A stretch of 64,000 nucleotides of DNA from Sacculina carcini (lineage: Eukaryota; Arthropoda; Thecostraca; Sacculinidae), in NCBI GenBank assembly GCA_916048095.2, contig OU696592.1, positions 5,391,427-5,455,426 of the forward strand, in the 5' to 3' direction. The position numbers were made by a program, and so were the translations under genes. The notes beneath the pieces were generated by a model, which saw only the letters and a list, made by a program, of their open reading frames with translations, did no database searches and had not been told where the DNA came from. Shown here piece after piece: positions 41,863 through 53,848 of the stretch; positions within the stretch are counted from its first letter, which is position 1; each line of letters begins with the position of its first letter.

Positions 41863-44800
41863 ATTCGATTGAACTATCCTTCTATCATTTCACTGAATCA
41901 TCACTTGTTTCTCCTAATTCTTCATGTATTCATCGCAACGATCCTACTCCTGAATCCTCTCACCCAAAACATTGCTCTCTCTCCAAATTCACGCCTTCTC
42001 ATTTCTTTCCATGCTCTACTCTTAATTCTCCTATCATCTTACATTCCACCACTCTGCCTTCTCAGTTTTCGGACACTTCCTCAAACATTTCCGATTCGTC
42101 TTCTCCTCATCCATCCATTCCTAACAACTTCTCTCCTTCCCTGGCGTTATTGAATATACGTTCTGCCCGGAATAAATCATACTATATATCTGAACTTCTC
42201 TCTTCACACAACCTTGTCCTGTCTCACAGAAACCTGGCTTCAAGAATCTGACTCATCCATTTTTTCCGCATCTCTTCCTTCTCATTACTCTTACCTTAAC
42301 GCCCCTCGTCCTTCGTCCCTAGAACGTTCCTCAGGTGGCGGTACTGGCATCATTTTTCGATCCAAGTTCTCTGTAGTGCGCTGCTCGCTCTTGACTACTC
42401 CGCCTAGTTCCTTTGAAGTTCTCTCACTCATTGTCAAAGGCTGTTCCTCTTCTCGTGTTTGTCTTAATATTATCTATCGTCATGATCACCTTGGTTCCAC
42501 TCCTAAATTCCTATTAGAATTTCCTGTCCTGATTGAAGCCATTATATCTCGCTTCTCACATTCCTTCTTGATCCTTGGTGATTTCAATTTTTGGCCCGAC
42601 TCTCCTTCAAATAAACCCTATACTAAGGATTTCCTATCTATCCTAGAAACTCACTCACTAGATATGACTCCTCATGTTTCTACACACATTGCTGGACATA
42701 CTCTTGACTTAATTATCACCCCTTCCATATCACATCACTCAGAACCATCCCTTCCTCCTGTCACTGTTTTTCCCTCTGATTCCAATTTTACTGACCACAG
42801 CCTTCTTCTCACGGCCTTCCCACTTCATCCTGTCCCCTCTAAAACCAAAACTTTCTCTTATCGTGACTACAAATCATACAGCCCCGAAACCTGTTCTGCT
42901 TTCATCTACCATCACCTATCTCCATTTATGTATTTGAATCTTCACCATTCTCAACTTTATTCCTTCTTCACTTCTCAACTCACCTCGATCGCTGATCATC
43001 TCTTTCCTCTTCGCACTTTCCGAGGTGATAAACGACCTCCTCCGCCACCTTGGTCCACTCCTCATCTAGTATCTCTAAAGCGTTCCCAGCGTCGACTAGA
43101 ACGACGATGGCGACGCACCAAATCTACAAACGACTGGAAATCCTTCGCTTTTTCTCGTGCCGACTACGTCCGTACTGTTCTCGATGCTAAAAAAATCATA
43201 CTACCTTAATCACATTCCTTCCCTCATATCCTCTCCAAAACTGCTCTGGTCAACCCTGAATTCCCTTCTAGGTCGCAAACCAACTGCTGAGACCACCATC
43301 TCCTGCTCCGATTTTGCCAAATATTTCACTGATAAACTCATTTCCTTACGCTCTGAACTACACTACTGGTCTGAACTACACGCTCTGAACTTTCCTACAC
43401 CATCAAACCATGCACGTACTACAACTTTCCCTTTTTCTTCTACCACATGTTCCTTAACTTTTTTTCATCAGATCTCAATAACTACCACCCATCGCCTCAT
43501 CACACACACTAAAAAATCATTTTGTCCATCTAATCCAATAAACTTTTCTGCTATATCGTCCTCTCTTCATCTACTCGCTCCTTTTCTGACCCATCTCATC
43601 AATGCCTCTTTTCTTCATGGAACTTTCATCACCAGCAAACATGCCATTCTCACTCCTATCCTTAAAAAACCCTCTCTTGATCCGACAATTCTAAAAAACT
43701 ACCGACCTATTTCCCTCCTTCCATTCTCCTCCAAAATCCTTGAATCTGCCATCTGCCATCAACTATCAGCCTATCTTCATCATTGTAACAATGTTTATAT
43801 TTCATGCGGTGTTGTATATAACTTGTATTCTTATATCTTTATTTAGTAATCGTTGATTGTTTTGTGCATTGTGTATTGTATGTTGTGCATTGAAAGTGAC
43901 ATAGGATAGAAGTTAGGACAGGAAGTGAAGCGTAAACACATGCATCACTGTCAACACAGTAGGTTAGAATACAGAACACAGCATTGGTTGCACACACGTA
44001 GGCACACACACACACACAACTGCAAGACATTAAGAGACAGCAGGGCAGCACGTGCACACGCATATATTACACACACCAGTGTGTAAGACTATGGGCGTGC
44101 TGCATTGTGGTGACCTTGCGGTCCGTAACTAATGAGGCCGTACACAACTTGGAGATGGAGAATGAAGTAGGCGGCGCTAGTTGGCACTATATAAGCACAG
44201 TGTTTTCACCATTCGGGGGATAGGCAGTATGGATATAGGAATAGAAGAGCAACGGCAGTCGAGATAGGGGATAGAGAGGATGAAGATAGGAATAGAAGAG
44301 CAGCGGCAGTAGGGAAGATTCAGTAGAGAAGTGGAGTGGTTCAGAGGGAGAATGGAACGGAACAGAGTATAGCAACACCAGAACGGGGAGAACAAGAGAA
44401 CAGATAGGAAGACAGACAGGAGAGACAGACTAGCAGATACAGGCAGAACAGATAGGATAGAACATTGAATATAACGTTAGGACGATAGAGCTAAGAACTG
44501 AACTTTCAATATCACGACGAAATACATTGTTTCAACAAAACTACTGTTTGGAATCGGCACAACAAGAGTTATCGCGGCGCACAACATTAAGAGGCCTGCT
44601 CCACTAGAATTATCATCGCTGAAGACAAAAAATGTTACAATCATAATCATCTCCTTGACGATCTTCAATCAGGTTTCGTTCCACGACGTTCAACCGAATC
44701 TGCCCTTGTTCGCCTTCAGCACGATATACTCTCTCTTTTTTCACAAAAAACATCTGTATTACTTATTCTCTTGGATATGTCATCTGCTTTTGACCTTGTC

Positions 44801-45838
44801 GATCATAAAATTTTAATTCAAGACCTCTCTTCCATTGGAATATCCCATTCAGCTCTTTCTCTCTTAACATCCTTCCTCACTAATCGCTCCTACTCTGTTC
44901 TTTTCGATTCCTGTCATTCACAAACTCTTCCTCTTTTATCAGGGGTTCCCCAGGGTTCATCACTGGGGCCTATTCTTTTTAACATTTACATGTCATCTCT
45001 CTGTCCCATATTGCGCAAATTATCCCTTTCTTTTCATATATATGCAGATGACGTCCAGATTTTCCTTCCCTTATCCTATCAAAAGTCTGTTCCTCATATC
45101 ATGGACACTATCTCATCTTGGGCCTCCTCAGGATCACTGATCATCAATCCTTCTAAAACTGACTATATTGTTCTTCACCCGCCTAAGATCCACCCTGCTC
45201 TGTCTGACTTGCCTCTTTCATCCCATGTACGTGACCTCGGTATTATACTAGATCCGCACCTATCCTATCAAAAACACTTCACTTCTACCGCTCATATCTG
45301 TCGGTTAATTATCCGAAATCTATATTTGATCCGTCCTTACATTGACTCTCCTCTCGCGCACTCTCTGGTATCTGCTCTCATACTCCCCCGCATTGACTAC
45401 TGCAATTCACTATTTCTACACCTTCCACAGAAATCCTATAACATACTGCAGTCTATCCTTAATCAAGCCTGTCGTTTCATCCTTCGCCTTCCTCCACATC
45501 ACCCCACATCATCCCATCTACGTGACCTGGGTATCCTACCCATACCTTACCGCATTCATCATAAAATCTGTTTACTGACATACAAGCTCTTACATCTTTC
45601 TGATTCACCGCAGTATCTTCTAGAACTCCTATCGCCACATGTTGGTCCTCGTGATACACGACAGTTCAAAGTACTCCTTGAACCTCGTTCTCTTTGTGAA
45701 TCCTTCTGGTCGACACGCTCTTTTCAGTTTACTGCACCACGTATGTACAACAACCTTCCATATGAACTGCTCTCCTCCACATCTGTTAAATCATTCTCGA
45801 AGCTACTACATTCTCACCTTCTCTCGCTATTAGATTAA
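41863..45838 (+). pseudogene. LINE ORF2, copy B
   Basis: Same domains as copy A. The endonuclease to pre-RT frame is continuous from 42214 to 43209 because the 14-bp deletion of copy A is absent; it then breaks at the A7 run (about 43190) and at the solo LTR. The RT half is 44771-45838 (LDMSSAFDLVDHK, YADDVQIFLPL). Confidence 0.88.
43784..44639 (+). mobile_element. Solo LTR inside LINE copy B
   Basis: Same 856 bp, same position and same ATCAT flanks (43779-43783, 44640-44644) as in copy A. Confidence 0.92.
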
Positions 45839-46277
45839 ATGACCTGCTCATAATGCTAAAAGCATAAAAGCTAAAAGCATGCTCATAATTGCATTATTTG
45901 TACTTGTTTTGTATGTGTGCATGCTAGACCTTTTCTCGATATTAGATTAAAAGACTTGCTCATAACTGCATTCTCTATACTTGTTTGTATGTGTGCTTGT
46001 TTATGTTTGCATGTCTGCCTGATTCGCATGTTACATTTGTAGTGGCATCTTTATTTACTTACGTGCTGCCTTTTGTAATTACACCTATATTCTGTTTCTT
46101 GTCACGACCTCTATAATTTTCCATGTATGTTCGCATGTTTTTCTCTGCAGTTTTGTAGTTTCTGCATTTGCATGTTACATGTATTCTGACTTACTTATTT
46201 TATTTAGTTTTATTATTGCATGTCTACTTTATTCTTTATGCCAATTGTGCCTGTGGTAGGCTGAAGTACAAATACAA

Positions 46278-47004
46278 ATATGATTAAGTTTATTTTACTT
46301 TTTAAACAGGCGCCCAATTTTGAATTCGTTATATGTGCATTGTGTACATCTACACGCTATTTACGATTGAATATTTCCTCCTCAAGGTACTGGTGCACCA
46401 CGTGGTTGTAGCGTTGGTTTGTTATCTGCGATAGTGAACTGACAGCTACGAACAAGAGCCTTATTCAGCACAGATATTCTACTGCACTCTGGAAACAAAG
46501 CGGATATGTTGACAAGACGCGCTCATCGAATACAAAGAACGAAAGGCGACGGTGAGAATTTGACCGCAACTCACCCACTATCCTCACTATAAATTAAAGT
46601 ATTTACAATAAACAAGGGCACATTTATGAGAAAACGCAAATACACATTGACACCAAAATTTATATATATCAACAACGACTTCGTGGGAATGTTTCACGAT
46701 AACGCTTCTGTTTTAACTTATTATAAGATATATGAGCTAGCCACAGATCTATGAGCTAGCCTGCATAAACCACATTGAACAAACATGATCTCTTGTTTTT
46801 TGCCTGATCTTCAGACATTTTCAAAAAATCATTGAGCTACAAAACAGTGTCAAGGGCCTGCATGTTTTCGACCTCTGTGGTGGTCAATTTCAGAAAGGAC
46901 TAACTGATATCGCTCATTGCATAATAAAGTTTGAGTGTTGCATGTATCCGTCATATATCATATTGTCGTATATATCCGTTATGATTGATACTTGGTAATG
47001 GTAG
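46278..47004 (+). other. Conserved region upstream of zinc-finger gene B
   Basis: Parallels 36702-37428; the candidate upstream exon frame is open here too (GGQFQKGLTDIAHC, about 46880). Confidence 0.45.
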
Positions 47005-47964
47005 GATTTCACGTGTTTCTCGTTACTGCAATGTGTATGTGTAGACAGTCATGTTTCGCCTGAAGTTGTACGGATCAATTCTGATTCGTCCGAGACGCAG
47101 CCGCGTCATGACTGCAGTAACCGACCACGACCTCACAAATGTTATTTGTGTGGCAAGACGTTCAAGAGAAGTCACCATCTTTCCATGCACATAATGACAC
47201 ATACAGGAGAGAAGCCGCACGTATGTGAGTTGTGCAATAAGAAATTCACACAGAAAAACACTCTCACTAGGCATATGATAACTCACAGTGGAGAGAAACG
47301 ATACGAATGTGAGTTATGCGATCAGAGATTCGCGCATAAATGTTCTGTGACAATTCACATGAGAATACACAATGTAGATAAACAATACGAATGTGACTTG
47401 TGCAATAAGAGATTTTCGCAAAATATGTATCTCACTAAGCACATGAGAACACACAGTGGGGATAAACCATACGAATGTGAGTTGTGCAATAAGAGATTTT
47501 CGCAAAAGAGGTATCTCACTTCACACATGAGGACGCACAGTGGAGAGAAGCCGTACAAGTGTGACGTATGTTATAAGCGATTTACATTTTTTCACTCACT
47601 TTCTCTACACATGAGAACACACACAGGAGAGAAACCGTTCAAGTGTGAGATGTGCAATAAGAGATTCATTCGAAGTGGCGATCTCACCAGTCACATGAGA
47701 ACACACACAGGAGAGAAACCGTACAAGTGTGAGATGTGCAATAAGATATTCTCACATAGTAGCGCTCTCACCAGGCACATGAGAACACACACAGGAGAGA
47801 ATCCGTACGAATGTGAATTATGTAATAAGAGATTTTCGCAAAATGGCCATCTCTGTTCACACATGAGAACACACACAGGAGAGAAGCCGTTCAAGTGTGA
47901 ATTGTGTGATCGGAGATTCAGAAATAGTTCAAGCCTTTCAGTACACAGGAAGACACACAGGTAG
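47005..47964 (+). CDS. C2H2 zinc-finger protein, gene B (10 fingers), probable 3' exon
   Basis: Same design as gene A: acceptor-like AG at 47003-47004, 45-residue leader, finger 1 [17 protein letters not shown], nine further fingers, stop TAG at 47962-47964. All ten fingers keep C2H2 spacing. Fingers 4 and 5 ([34 protein letters not shown]), 8 (CEMCNKIFSHSSALTRH) and 9 ([17 protein letters not shown]) have helices not found in A, so DNA specificity should differ. A linker between fingers 3 and 4 is NVDKQ rather than TGEKP. Nuclear DNA-binding role inferred from the family. Confidence 0.85.
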   Translation, partial: DFTCFSLLQCVCVDSHVSPEVVRINSDSSETQPRHDCSNRPRPHKCYLCGKTFKRSHHLSMHIMTHTGEKPHVCELCNKKFTQKNTLTRHMITHSGEKRYECELCDQRFAHKCSVTIHMRIHNVDKQYECDLCNKRFSQNMYLTKHMRTHSGDKPYECELCNKRFSQKRYLTSHMRTHSGEKPYKCDVCYKRFTFFHSLSLHMRTHTGEKPFKCEMCNKRFIRSGDLTSHMRTHTGEKPYKCEMCNKIFSHSSALTRHMRTHTGENPYECELCNKRFSQNGHLCSHMRTHTGEKPFKCELCDRRFRNSSSLSVHRKTHR

Positions 47965-48054
47965 ATGTACAAGTGTGATTTATGCACAAGAGTTAATAGT
48001 GGATCTACAAGTGTGATGAGAGGATATCTTGTATTACACAAGAGAGTATGTCCA
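47965..48054 (+). other. Tail of gene B, cut short
   Basis: Fossil-finger sequence after the stop (MYKCDLCTRVNSGSTSVM), with no second stop close by as in A and C. Homology ends at gagagtatgt, where a LINE is inserted. Confidence 0.6.
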
Positions 48055-48785
48055 AATGTCATTAATAAATCTTGTCGTTTCGTGTTTTCTCCTTCCCACT
48101 TTCGTCATACCTCACCCTATCTCTACAATCTTCGATGGCTTCCGATCATCCCTCGCATCCACTTGAAAATTTTATGTCTTGTTTATAAACTCTTGCATGA
48201 CCCTCGGCAACCTACATACCTCTCGCAGCTTCTTACACTCTCTAATAACTTTCTTTCCCGTCATCCTCTTCCTTTATCCTGTCCACGAGCCCTCAATGAA
48301 TCTACCTGGTCTAGTAAATCCTTCCCTTTCTATGCTCCACGTTTGTACAACTCTCTTCCCTCCCATGTTATCTCCTCCACATCCTTATCATCGTTTTCCT
48401 CTTCTCTGCGCAATCATCTCTTTGATAAATCTTTTGATCATGACTCTCACTCTCTTACTCCTTACGCTTCGCTCTGAGCTGTCATACCGTACCCGTCTCG
48501 CGTGATATATTTACTAGAAGTTTTCTTGTTGTTTTTTATGCTCTTTCTTACTGTCATGTTTCAATTTGGCGGTGTGTGTGCATGAGTATGTTTGTGTGCG
48601 TGTGTGTGTGTGTGTGTTTGTGTGAGTGTGTGTGCTTGTGGGTGTGTGTATTGTCCGCATAAACATGCGGATAACATGCGGATTTTCCCTAAGCGGCGTG
48701 TCTTACTTATTTGTTTATATTTTTGCACCAAGATTTCTCTTTTCGCGCGTGTGTTTTAATGTGCGCTATACAAATAAACAAATAA
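48055..48785 (+). mobile_element. 5'-truncated L2/CR1-like LINE 3' end
   Basis: Inserted in the tail of gene B. The frame 48057-48477 is an ORF2 C-terminus (SPYLYNLRWLPIIPRIHLK, STWSSKSFPFYAPRLYNSLP). The 3' UTR contains (GT)n (48596-48655) and ends gcgctatacaaataaacaaa, similar to the ends of the other L2-like LINEs here. Confidence 0.8.
48596..48655. repeat. (GT)n-rich microsatellite
   Basis: Imperfect GT run in the LINE 3' UTR. Confidence 0.85.
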
Positions 48786-49325
48786 ACGTTAATAATTATT
48801 GAAAAACTCTTCTTGGTGGAGAAAGTGCTGATCATCTTTTACACCGATCATATCCTGAGCTATGTACAGGGTGAAATTGACATTGGTACATCATGAAAAA
48901 GTGTAACGGCAAGACAAAATTGCTGATTATGAATTGAGATAAAAACTTGATTTCATCATTCAACCAACATTAATAAGACTGACTTCATTGAAAATGAAAA
49001 TACTGATAATGGAAGCTGCTTGTTACGTTGAACATTAATCCATTCATGAAAGTGTGCATTCTAAGATACACAATGCGAAGAAGACAAAAATAAACAAGTG
49101 TTGCTCTAATTACGAGTGTTGCTGTAATTAGTATTATTACGAGGTGCCGTTGTGATGTTTAGCACGGGAGTTGTTGATTTAAGTGTAGTGTAATTTAAAC
49201 TGTTCTGGCGATATATGATTTAACAAGCGGGAGGAATTGTGTGGAATGTGGTAGATTGAATTGAATGAATGAATTGAATGAATTGAATTGGCTTTACAAT
49301 TAACACGGCAAGCCTTCACAACAAC
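48786..49325. other. No gene recognised
   Basis: Contains a gaattgaat/gaatgaatt simple repeat (49254-49290) and a caacaacaac run at 49319-49333 that is probably the tail of the minus-strand fragment to its right. Confidence 0.4.
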
Positions 49326-49725
49326 AACAACAAATAACATGGCTCACCAAAACACCTCCGTTTGTCGGCATTCAACTTGGCATTGCTGAATTTTCATAGT
49401 ACCTTGTTGCCTCGTACAGCGTATTTTCGTGATTTTTGAAAGTTGTTCCTTCGGCCAGCACATTGCCGTGCAGTTGCTGAGTTGGAGCGAGCTGGCAGCT
49501 GGGGAGAATGTTCAGATGGCAGCTCACCAGATGGACCTGTCTGTCGAATAACATCTTCCATGGAGTGGACGTGCATAGCTCGGGCATTTTCTGAGATCCG
49601 AATTTTGATCTGACCGAGATCAGTCCATACACTGTGAATTTTTCCCTCTCTCTCCATTTTCCTCAGTTCAAACAAGAGCTTGGAATTTTCTTGAGTGAGA
49701 TGATCATTCACGTAGATGTTCATTT
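49326..49725 (-). pseudogene. LINE ORF1 fragment with FP-type C-terminal domain
   Basis: The minus-strand frame 49394-49723 reads NIYVNDHLTQENSKLLFELR, then GKIHSVWTDLGQIKIRISEN and MEDVIRQ. This is the C-terminal domain shared by many arthropod LINE ORF1 proteins and baculovirus FP proteins (VNxxLT ... VWT..G.I.vR). The frame after it is not conserved-looking. It lies where unit B homology is interrupted (48055-49725). Assignment from motif only. Confidence 0.6.
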
Positions 49726-50270
49726 ATTTTATTAATTGTGCATATTCGCACCTGAGTTTCAATAAATAAGACAATAATCAATATGCACATACTAGCTTTT
49801 ACATTGTTCCTTTTGAGCGGAGTCACGCTCAGCCATTGTATTTACAATCGCAATCATATATACGAGGACAATTTCGTGACGATAAACCCGTGCCCGCGAT
49901 TACACTTTCGGCGCATGGCGGCGTAATGCTGCAATGTGTTCCGTGGTATTTAGGTGGGTCTCGCTTTTGAACTTGCACATGCAGTTGATATCAACTGTAT
50001 TGTCGGCATTTAATTCCTACTTAAGTTTTATGATACTATTGCTTCTTAAACCAGCAGCCCCACGAATTTCGTGTGATATTTTGTTGATTTTCATACTGAA
50101 AATGACATCTACAATATATGAGCTTTTTCCATTAAATTCTAATCTGGTCTCATTATGTTATTGGTAATAAACTGGCAACCCAGGTTTTGAGGTTTAATGT
50201 TTGGATACGTCAACTATATTATCTAGTGAAGCATTTCGGTAATATGCTATTGATAATGTAGCGGCCCTTG
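49726..50270 (+). other. Unit B tail / unit C leader, with the empty LINE site
   Basis: From caataaataagacaata it follows 40190-40460 without the 59-bp insertion or the I-like LINE. From 49952 it follows the leader at 31401-31725, ending gcggcccttgtatg, where the L2-like LINE is absent. Confidence 0.75.
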
Positions 50271-50990
50271 TATGATATGATTAAGTTTATTTTACTTTTT
50301 AAACAGGCGCCCAATTTTGAATGCGTTGTATGTGCATTGTGTACATCTACACGCTATTTACGATTGAATATTTCTTCCTCAAGGTACTGGTGCACCACGT
50401 GGTTGTAGCGTTGGTTTGTTGGCTGCGATAGTGAACTGACAGCTACGAACAAGAGCCTAATCCAGCACAGATATTCTACTGCACTCTGGAAACAAAGCGG
50501 ATATGTTGACAAGACGCGCACATCGAATACAAAGAACGAAAGGCGACGGTGAGAATTTGACCGCAACTCACCCACTATCCTCACTATAAATTGATGTATT
50601 TACAATAAACAAGGACACATTTATAGTAAAGTGCAAATAAACGAATTTACGCCAAAGTTTATATAAATCAACAACGACTACGTGGGAATATATTTTACGA
50701 TGACGCTTCTGTTTTTACTTATAAAATCGATGAGCTAGCCACTATCCTGCATAAACCACATTGAACAAACATGATCTCTTGTTTTTTGCTTGATCTTCAT
50801 ACATTTTCAAAAAATCATTGAGCTACTAAACAGTGTCAAGGGCCTGCATGTTCTCGACCTCTGTGGTGGTCTGTTTCAGGAAGGACTAACTGATATCGCT
50901 CATTGCATAATAACGTTTCAGTGTTGCATGTATCCGTCATATATCATATTGTCGTGTATATCCGTTATGATTGATACTTGTTAATGGTAG
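50271..50990 (+). other. Conserved region upstream of zinc-finger gene C
   Basis: Continues atatgattaagtttatttt, parallel to 36702-37428 but more diverged from A, B and D than they are from one another. The candidate exon frame (about 50800-50984) is open, reading LLNSVKGLHVLDLCGG. Confidence 0.45.
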
Positions 50991-52202
50991 AATTTCACGT
51001 GTTTCTCGTTACTGCAATGTGTATGTGTAGACAGTCATGTTTCGCCTGAAGTTGTACGGATCAATTCTGATTCGTCCGAGACGCAGCCGCGTCATGACTG
51101 CAGTAACCGACCACGACCTCACAAATGTTATTTGTGTGGCAAGACGTTCAAGAGAAGTCACCATCTTTCCAGGCACATAATGATACATACTGGAGAGAGG
51201 CCACATGAATGTGAGTTGTGCAATAAGAAATTCACACAGAATAACACTCTCACTAGGCATATGATAACTCACAGTGGAGAGAAACCATACGAATGTGAGT
51301 TATGCGATCAGAGATTCACGCAAATAAGTTCTGTGACAATTCACATGAGAATACACAATGGAGATAAACAATACGAATGTGAGTTGTGCAATAAGAGATT
51401 TTCGCAAAATAGTAATCTCACTAAGCACATGAGAATACACAGTGGAGAGAAGGCGTACGAATGTGAGTTGTGCAATAAGAGATTTTCGCAAAATAGCCAT
51501 CTCACTTCACACATGAGAACACACAGTGGAGAGAAGCGGTACAAGTGTGATGTATGTTATAAGCGATTTAAAGCTTGTAACTCACTTTCTCTACACATGA
51601 GAACACACACAGGAATGAAGCCATTCAAGTGTGAGATGTGCAATAAGAGATTCACTCGAAGTGACGGACTCACCATTCACATGAGGACACACACAGGAGA
51701 GAAGCCATTCAAGTGTGAATTATGCAATAAGAGATTCACTCGAAGTGACGTTCTCACCAGTCACATGAGAACACACACAGGAGAGAAGCCTTTTAAGTGT
51801 GAATTGTGTGATCGGAGATTCTCTCGAAGTGACGGTCTCACCATTCACATGAGAACACACACAGGAGAGAAGCGGTACAAGTGTGATGTATGTTATAAGC
51901 GATTTAAAGCTTGTAACTCACTTTCTCTACACATGAGAACACACACAGGAGAGAAACCGTTCAAGTGTGAGATGTGCAATAAGAGATTCATTCGAAGTAG
52001 CGCTCTCACCATTCACATGAGGACACACACAGGAGAGAAGCCATTCAAGTGTGAATTGTGCAATAAGAGATTCTCTCGAAGTGACGGTCTCACCATTCAC
52101 ATGAGAACACACACAGGAGAGAAGCCTTTTAAGTGTGAATTGTGTGATCGGAGATTCGAAAATCGTTCAAGCCTTTCAATACACAGGAAAACACATAGGT
52201 AG
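50991..52202 (+). CDS. C2H2 zinc-finger protein, gene C (13 fingers), probable 3' exon
   Basis: Acceptor-like AG at 50989-50990, leader as in A, finger 1 [17 protein letters not shown], stop TAG at 52200-52202. All thirteen fingers keep their zinc ligands. Finger 6 ([17 protein letters not shown], from 51540) recurs as finger 10, exactly 336 bp (4 x 84) later, and the fingers that follow each match closely, so a four-finger block was duplicated in frame. Several helices are RSDGLTI or RSDVLTS. The longest array in the window. Nuclear DNA binding inferred; no effector domain seen in this exon. Confidence 0.87.
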   Translation, partial: NFTCFSLLQCVCVDSHVSPEVVRINSDSSETQPRHDCSNRPRPHKCYLCGKTFKRSHHLSRHIMIHTGERPHECELCNKKFTQNNTLTRHMITHSGEKPYECELCDQRFTQISSVTIHMRIHNGDKQYECELCNKRFSQNSNLTKHMRIHSGEKAYECELCNKRFSQNSHLTSHMRTHSGEKRYKCDVCYKRFKACNSLSLHMRTHTGMKPFKCEMCNKRFTRSDGLTIHMRTHTGEKPFKCELCNKRFTRSDVLTSHMRTHTGEKPFKCELCDRRFSRSDGLTIHMRTHTGEKRYKCDVCYKRFKACNSLSLHMRTHTGEKPFKCEMCNKRFIRSSALTIHMRTHTGEKPFKCELCNKRFSRSDGLTIHMRTHTGEKPFKCELCDRRFENRSSLSIHRKTHR

Positions 52203-53284
52203 ATGTAAAAGTGTGATGTCTGCACAAGTGTGAATAGTGGATATACAAGTGTGATGAGAGGATATATTGTATTACACAAGAGTGTACGTGCTAGAACCAT
52301 CACAAGACATTCATACAAGTATTACTTATGTGGCAAGAATTTACTGGAAGTTATCAATGCATATAGAAGCACGTATTGTAGATGAACTGTGAAACTATTA
52401 TTGTAGAATATGTTGCTTTTTGCTGACATTAGTGGCTTGGACATTTGATAGAGAATAGAATCTTGGATAAAGTTCGTTGTTGTTGATGGTCATCATATCA
52501 AACATTATTTGCATGGCTGCGAGTGAATTCGTCACGTGTGTATATGACGGTGTCTGTTTGTGTCACGTGGTGGCATAATATTTTTATGATACAGTAATGT
52601 ACAGTTTTATGCGTTTAAGTGTGTTCACGTTTTGCATGGGTAACATTCTTAATTTTTTGTGTATACTGTCGTGTATGTATGTGCGTGTGATTGTGTTGGT
52701 TTGTGCCTTCAATATATGCATTCTGGTTCCGAAGTTGTTTTTATGCAGTCTCGAGCAGCACTCTCTGTTACACCAGATGTAACTGACGGTGAACTAGATA
52801 GAGACTTGGGGAACGCGTAATGGATTCAGCTCTTCTACGAACAAAAAGGCAGGCTTATACTTTTGCCACCGTCGAGGAGCCTGCTCTGATATAGGGATCG
52901 AATCATACGACAGTGATAGCTCATTCCAATTTACGGTCCTTATAGTTCTTGTTATGCATGTTGGACTTGCGTTTGACCTATACTGACCTATACCGCGTAT
53001 TACTGCTGAGAATAACATGCTTAAAAATCAAATATGTTGAATGTTGTATCTCAAATGTTCGACGCTCGAAGTGATTTCGGCGCACGAGGTAGTTGACACG
53101 AGGCAACTAACGAGAGTTCCTGATTAACGAGAGTTATTTCTGGAGCACTCGTTGATCAGGTCGCCTCGCGATTGCGCAGGCAAAGACATGATATGACTCC
53201 GGAGTCCGCAAAGTGTCGTTTGAATGTGGTACACTACGCAGGAATACGCATGTCACCAGCACGTTTCGCCAACTGTCGGTATCT
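52203..53284 (+). other. Tail of unit C with fossil fingers
   Basis: As in unit A: TAG followed two codons later by TAA, then decayed finger sequence, then the tail shared with units 0 and A. It carries the uninterrupted TA site of the foldback element at about 52797. No gene seen up to the membrane-protein frame. Confidence 0.65.
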
Positions 53285-53848
53285 TTATTGGGACTGATGA
53301 GGCTCCGTTGACGTTACGTCGTCAAGACCTGGACCAAGATTATCAAATTTGATATTATATATAGCAATCTGTAGTGCGCCCCGTGCAACAGCATCATGAA
53401 CCACTTCGTGGAACCTGCCAGAAGCACACGCGTAGCGCTCTCTGTCATGGCTACATTGTGTGAGTGTGTCATTGGAAGAGGGGCACTCGTCCTCTGCATC
53501 TTCAAGCGCAGTGCAACTATGTGCATGTATGTACCAGTGTCGTATGCCGTGTGTCACAATAAACAAATAGTCGGTCCTTAACATGTGTGTCTGGACCGAC
53601 TGTTCTACATACTCGTCATCTAATTGCGCCTCTCTGTTAGCAGCTGTGTGTGACTCGTCATTAAGGACGACCCACCATAAGATGCTGACAAGAGTTAGCA
53701 GCAATGACACACATAGCGCCAGGGCACAGAGTACAGCGAATATACTGTACACCCCGGATATAAGATATGCGGATAAAGGAGAACGCCGGATATAAGCGCA
53801 ACCAGAATAAGAGTTCAGTTTGACTGGCAGTCTGCTATCCAGAATCAT
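53285..53848 (-). CDS. Probable type II single-pass membrane protein, intact copy (187 aa)
   Basis: Minus-strand frame from ATG at 53848 to TAA at 53285. A short basic N-terminus (KLNSYSG..AYIRRSP), then one strongly hydrophobic segment at about residues 29-63 (IFAVLCALALCVSLLLTLV), then an extracellular-type region with cysteines (SCTALEDAEDECPSSNDTL, QCSHDRERYACASGRFHEVV). The ERYAC..GRFHE pattern after a signal anchor weakly recalls the start of M13 (neprilysin-like) metallopeptidases, but the catalytic part would have to lie in further exons and none is seen. Unit A holds a frameshifted copy. It lies antisense between two zinc-finger genes. It could also be a chance frame; the anchor-plus-cysteine layout argues against that. 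Confidence 0.5.
   Translation of the reverse strand: MILDSRLPVKLNSYSGCAYIRRSPLSAYLISGVYSIFAVLCALALCVSLLLTLVSILWWVVLNDESHTAANREAQLDDEYVEQSVQTHMLRTDYLFIVTHGIRHWYIHAHSCTALEDAEDECPSSNDTLTQCSHDRERYACASGRFHEVVHDAVARGALQIAIYNIKFDNLGPGLDDVTSTEPHQSQ

Larger units (their letters stand above)
41291..46277 (+). mobile_element. L2/CR1-like LINE, copy B
   Basis: Near-identical to 31726-36701, same ends. Private change: loss of 3 bp at about 42216 (ccttgtcctgtc). The RT changes E to D in PSKTDYIVLHPP. Confidence 0.9.

Noticed and set aside
47965-48477. Fusion protein of a zinc-finger tail and a LINE C-terminus
   Set aside because: The frame only chances to run from fossil finger sequence into an inserted LINE; no start codon context and the join is an insertion border.
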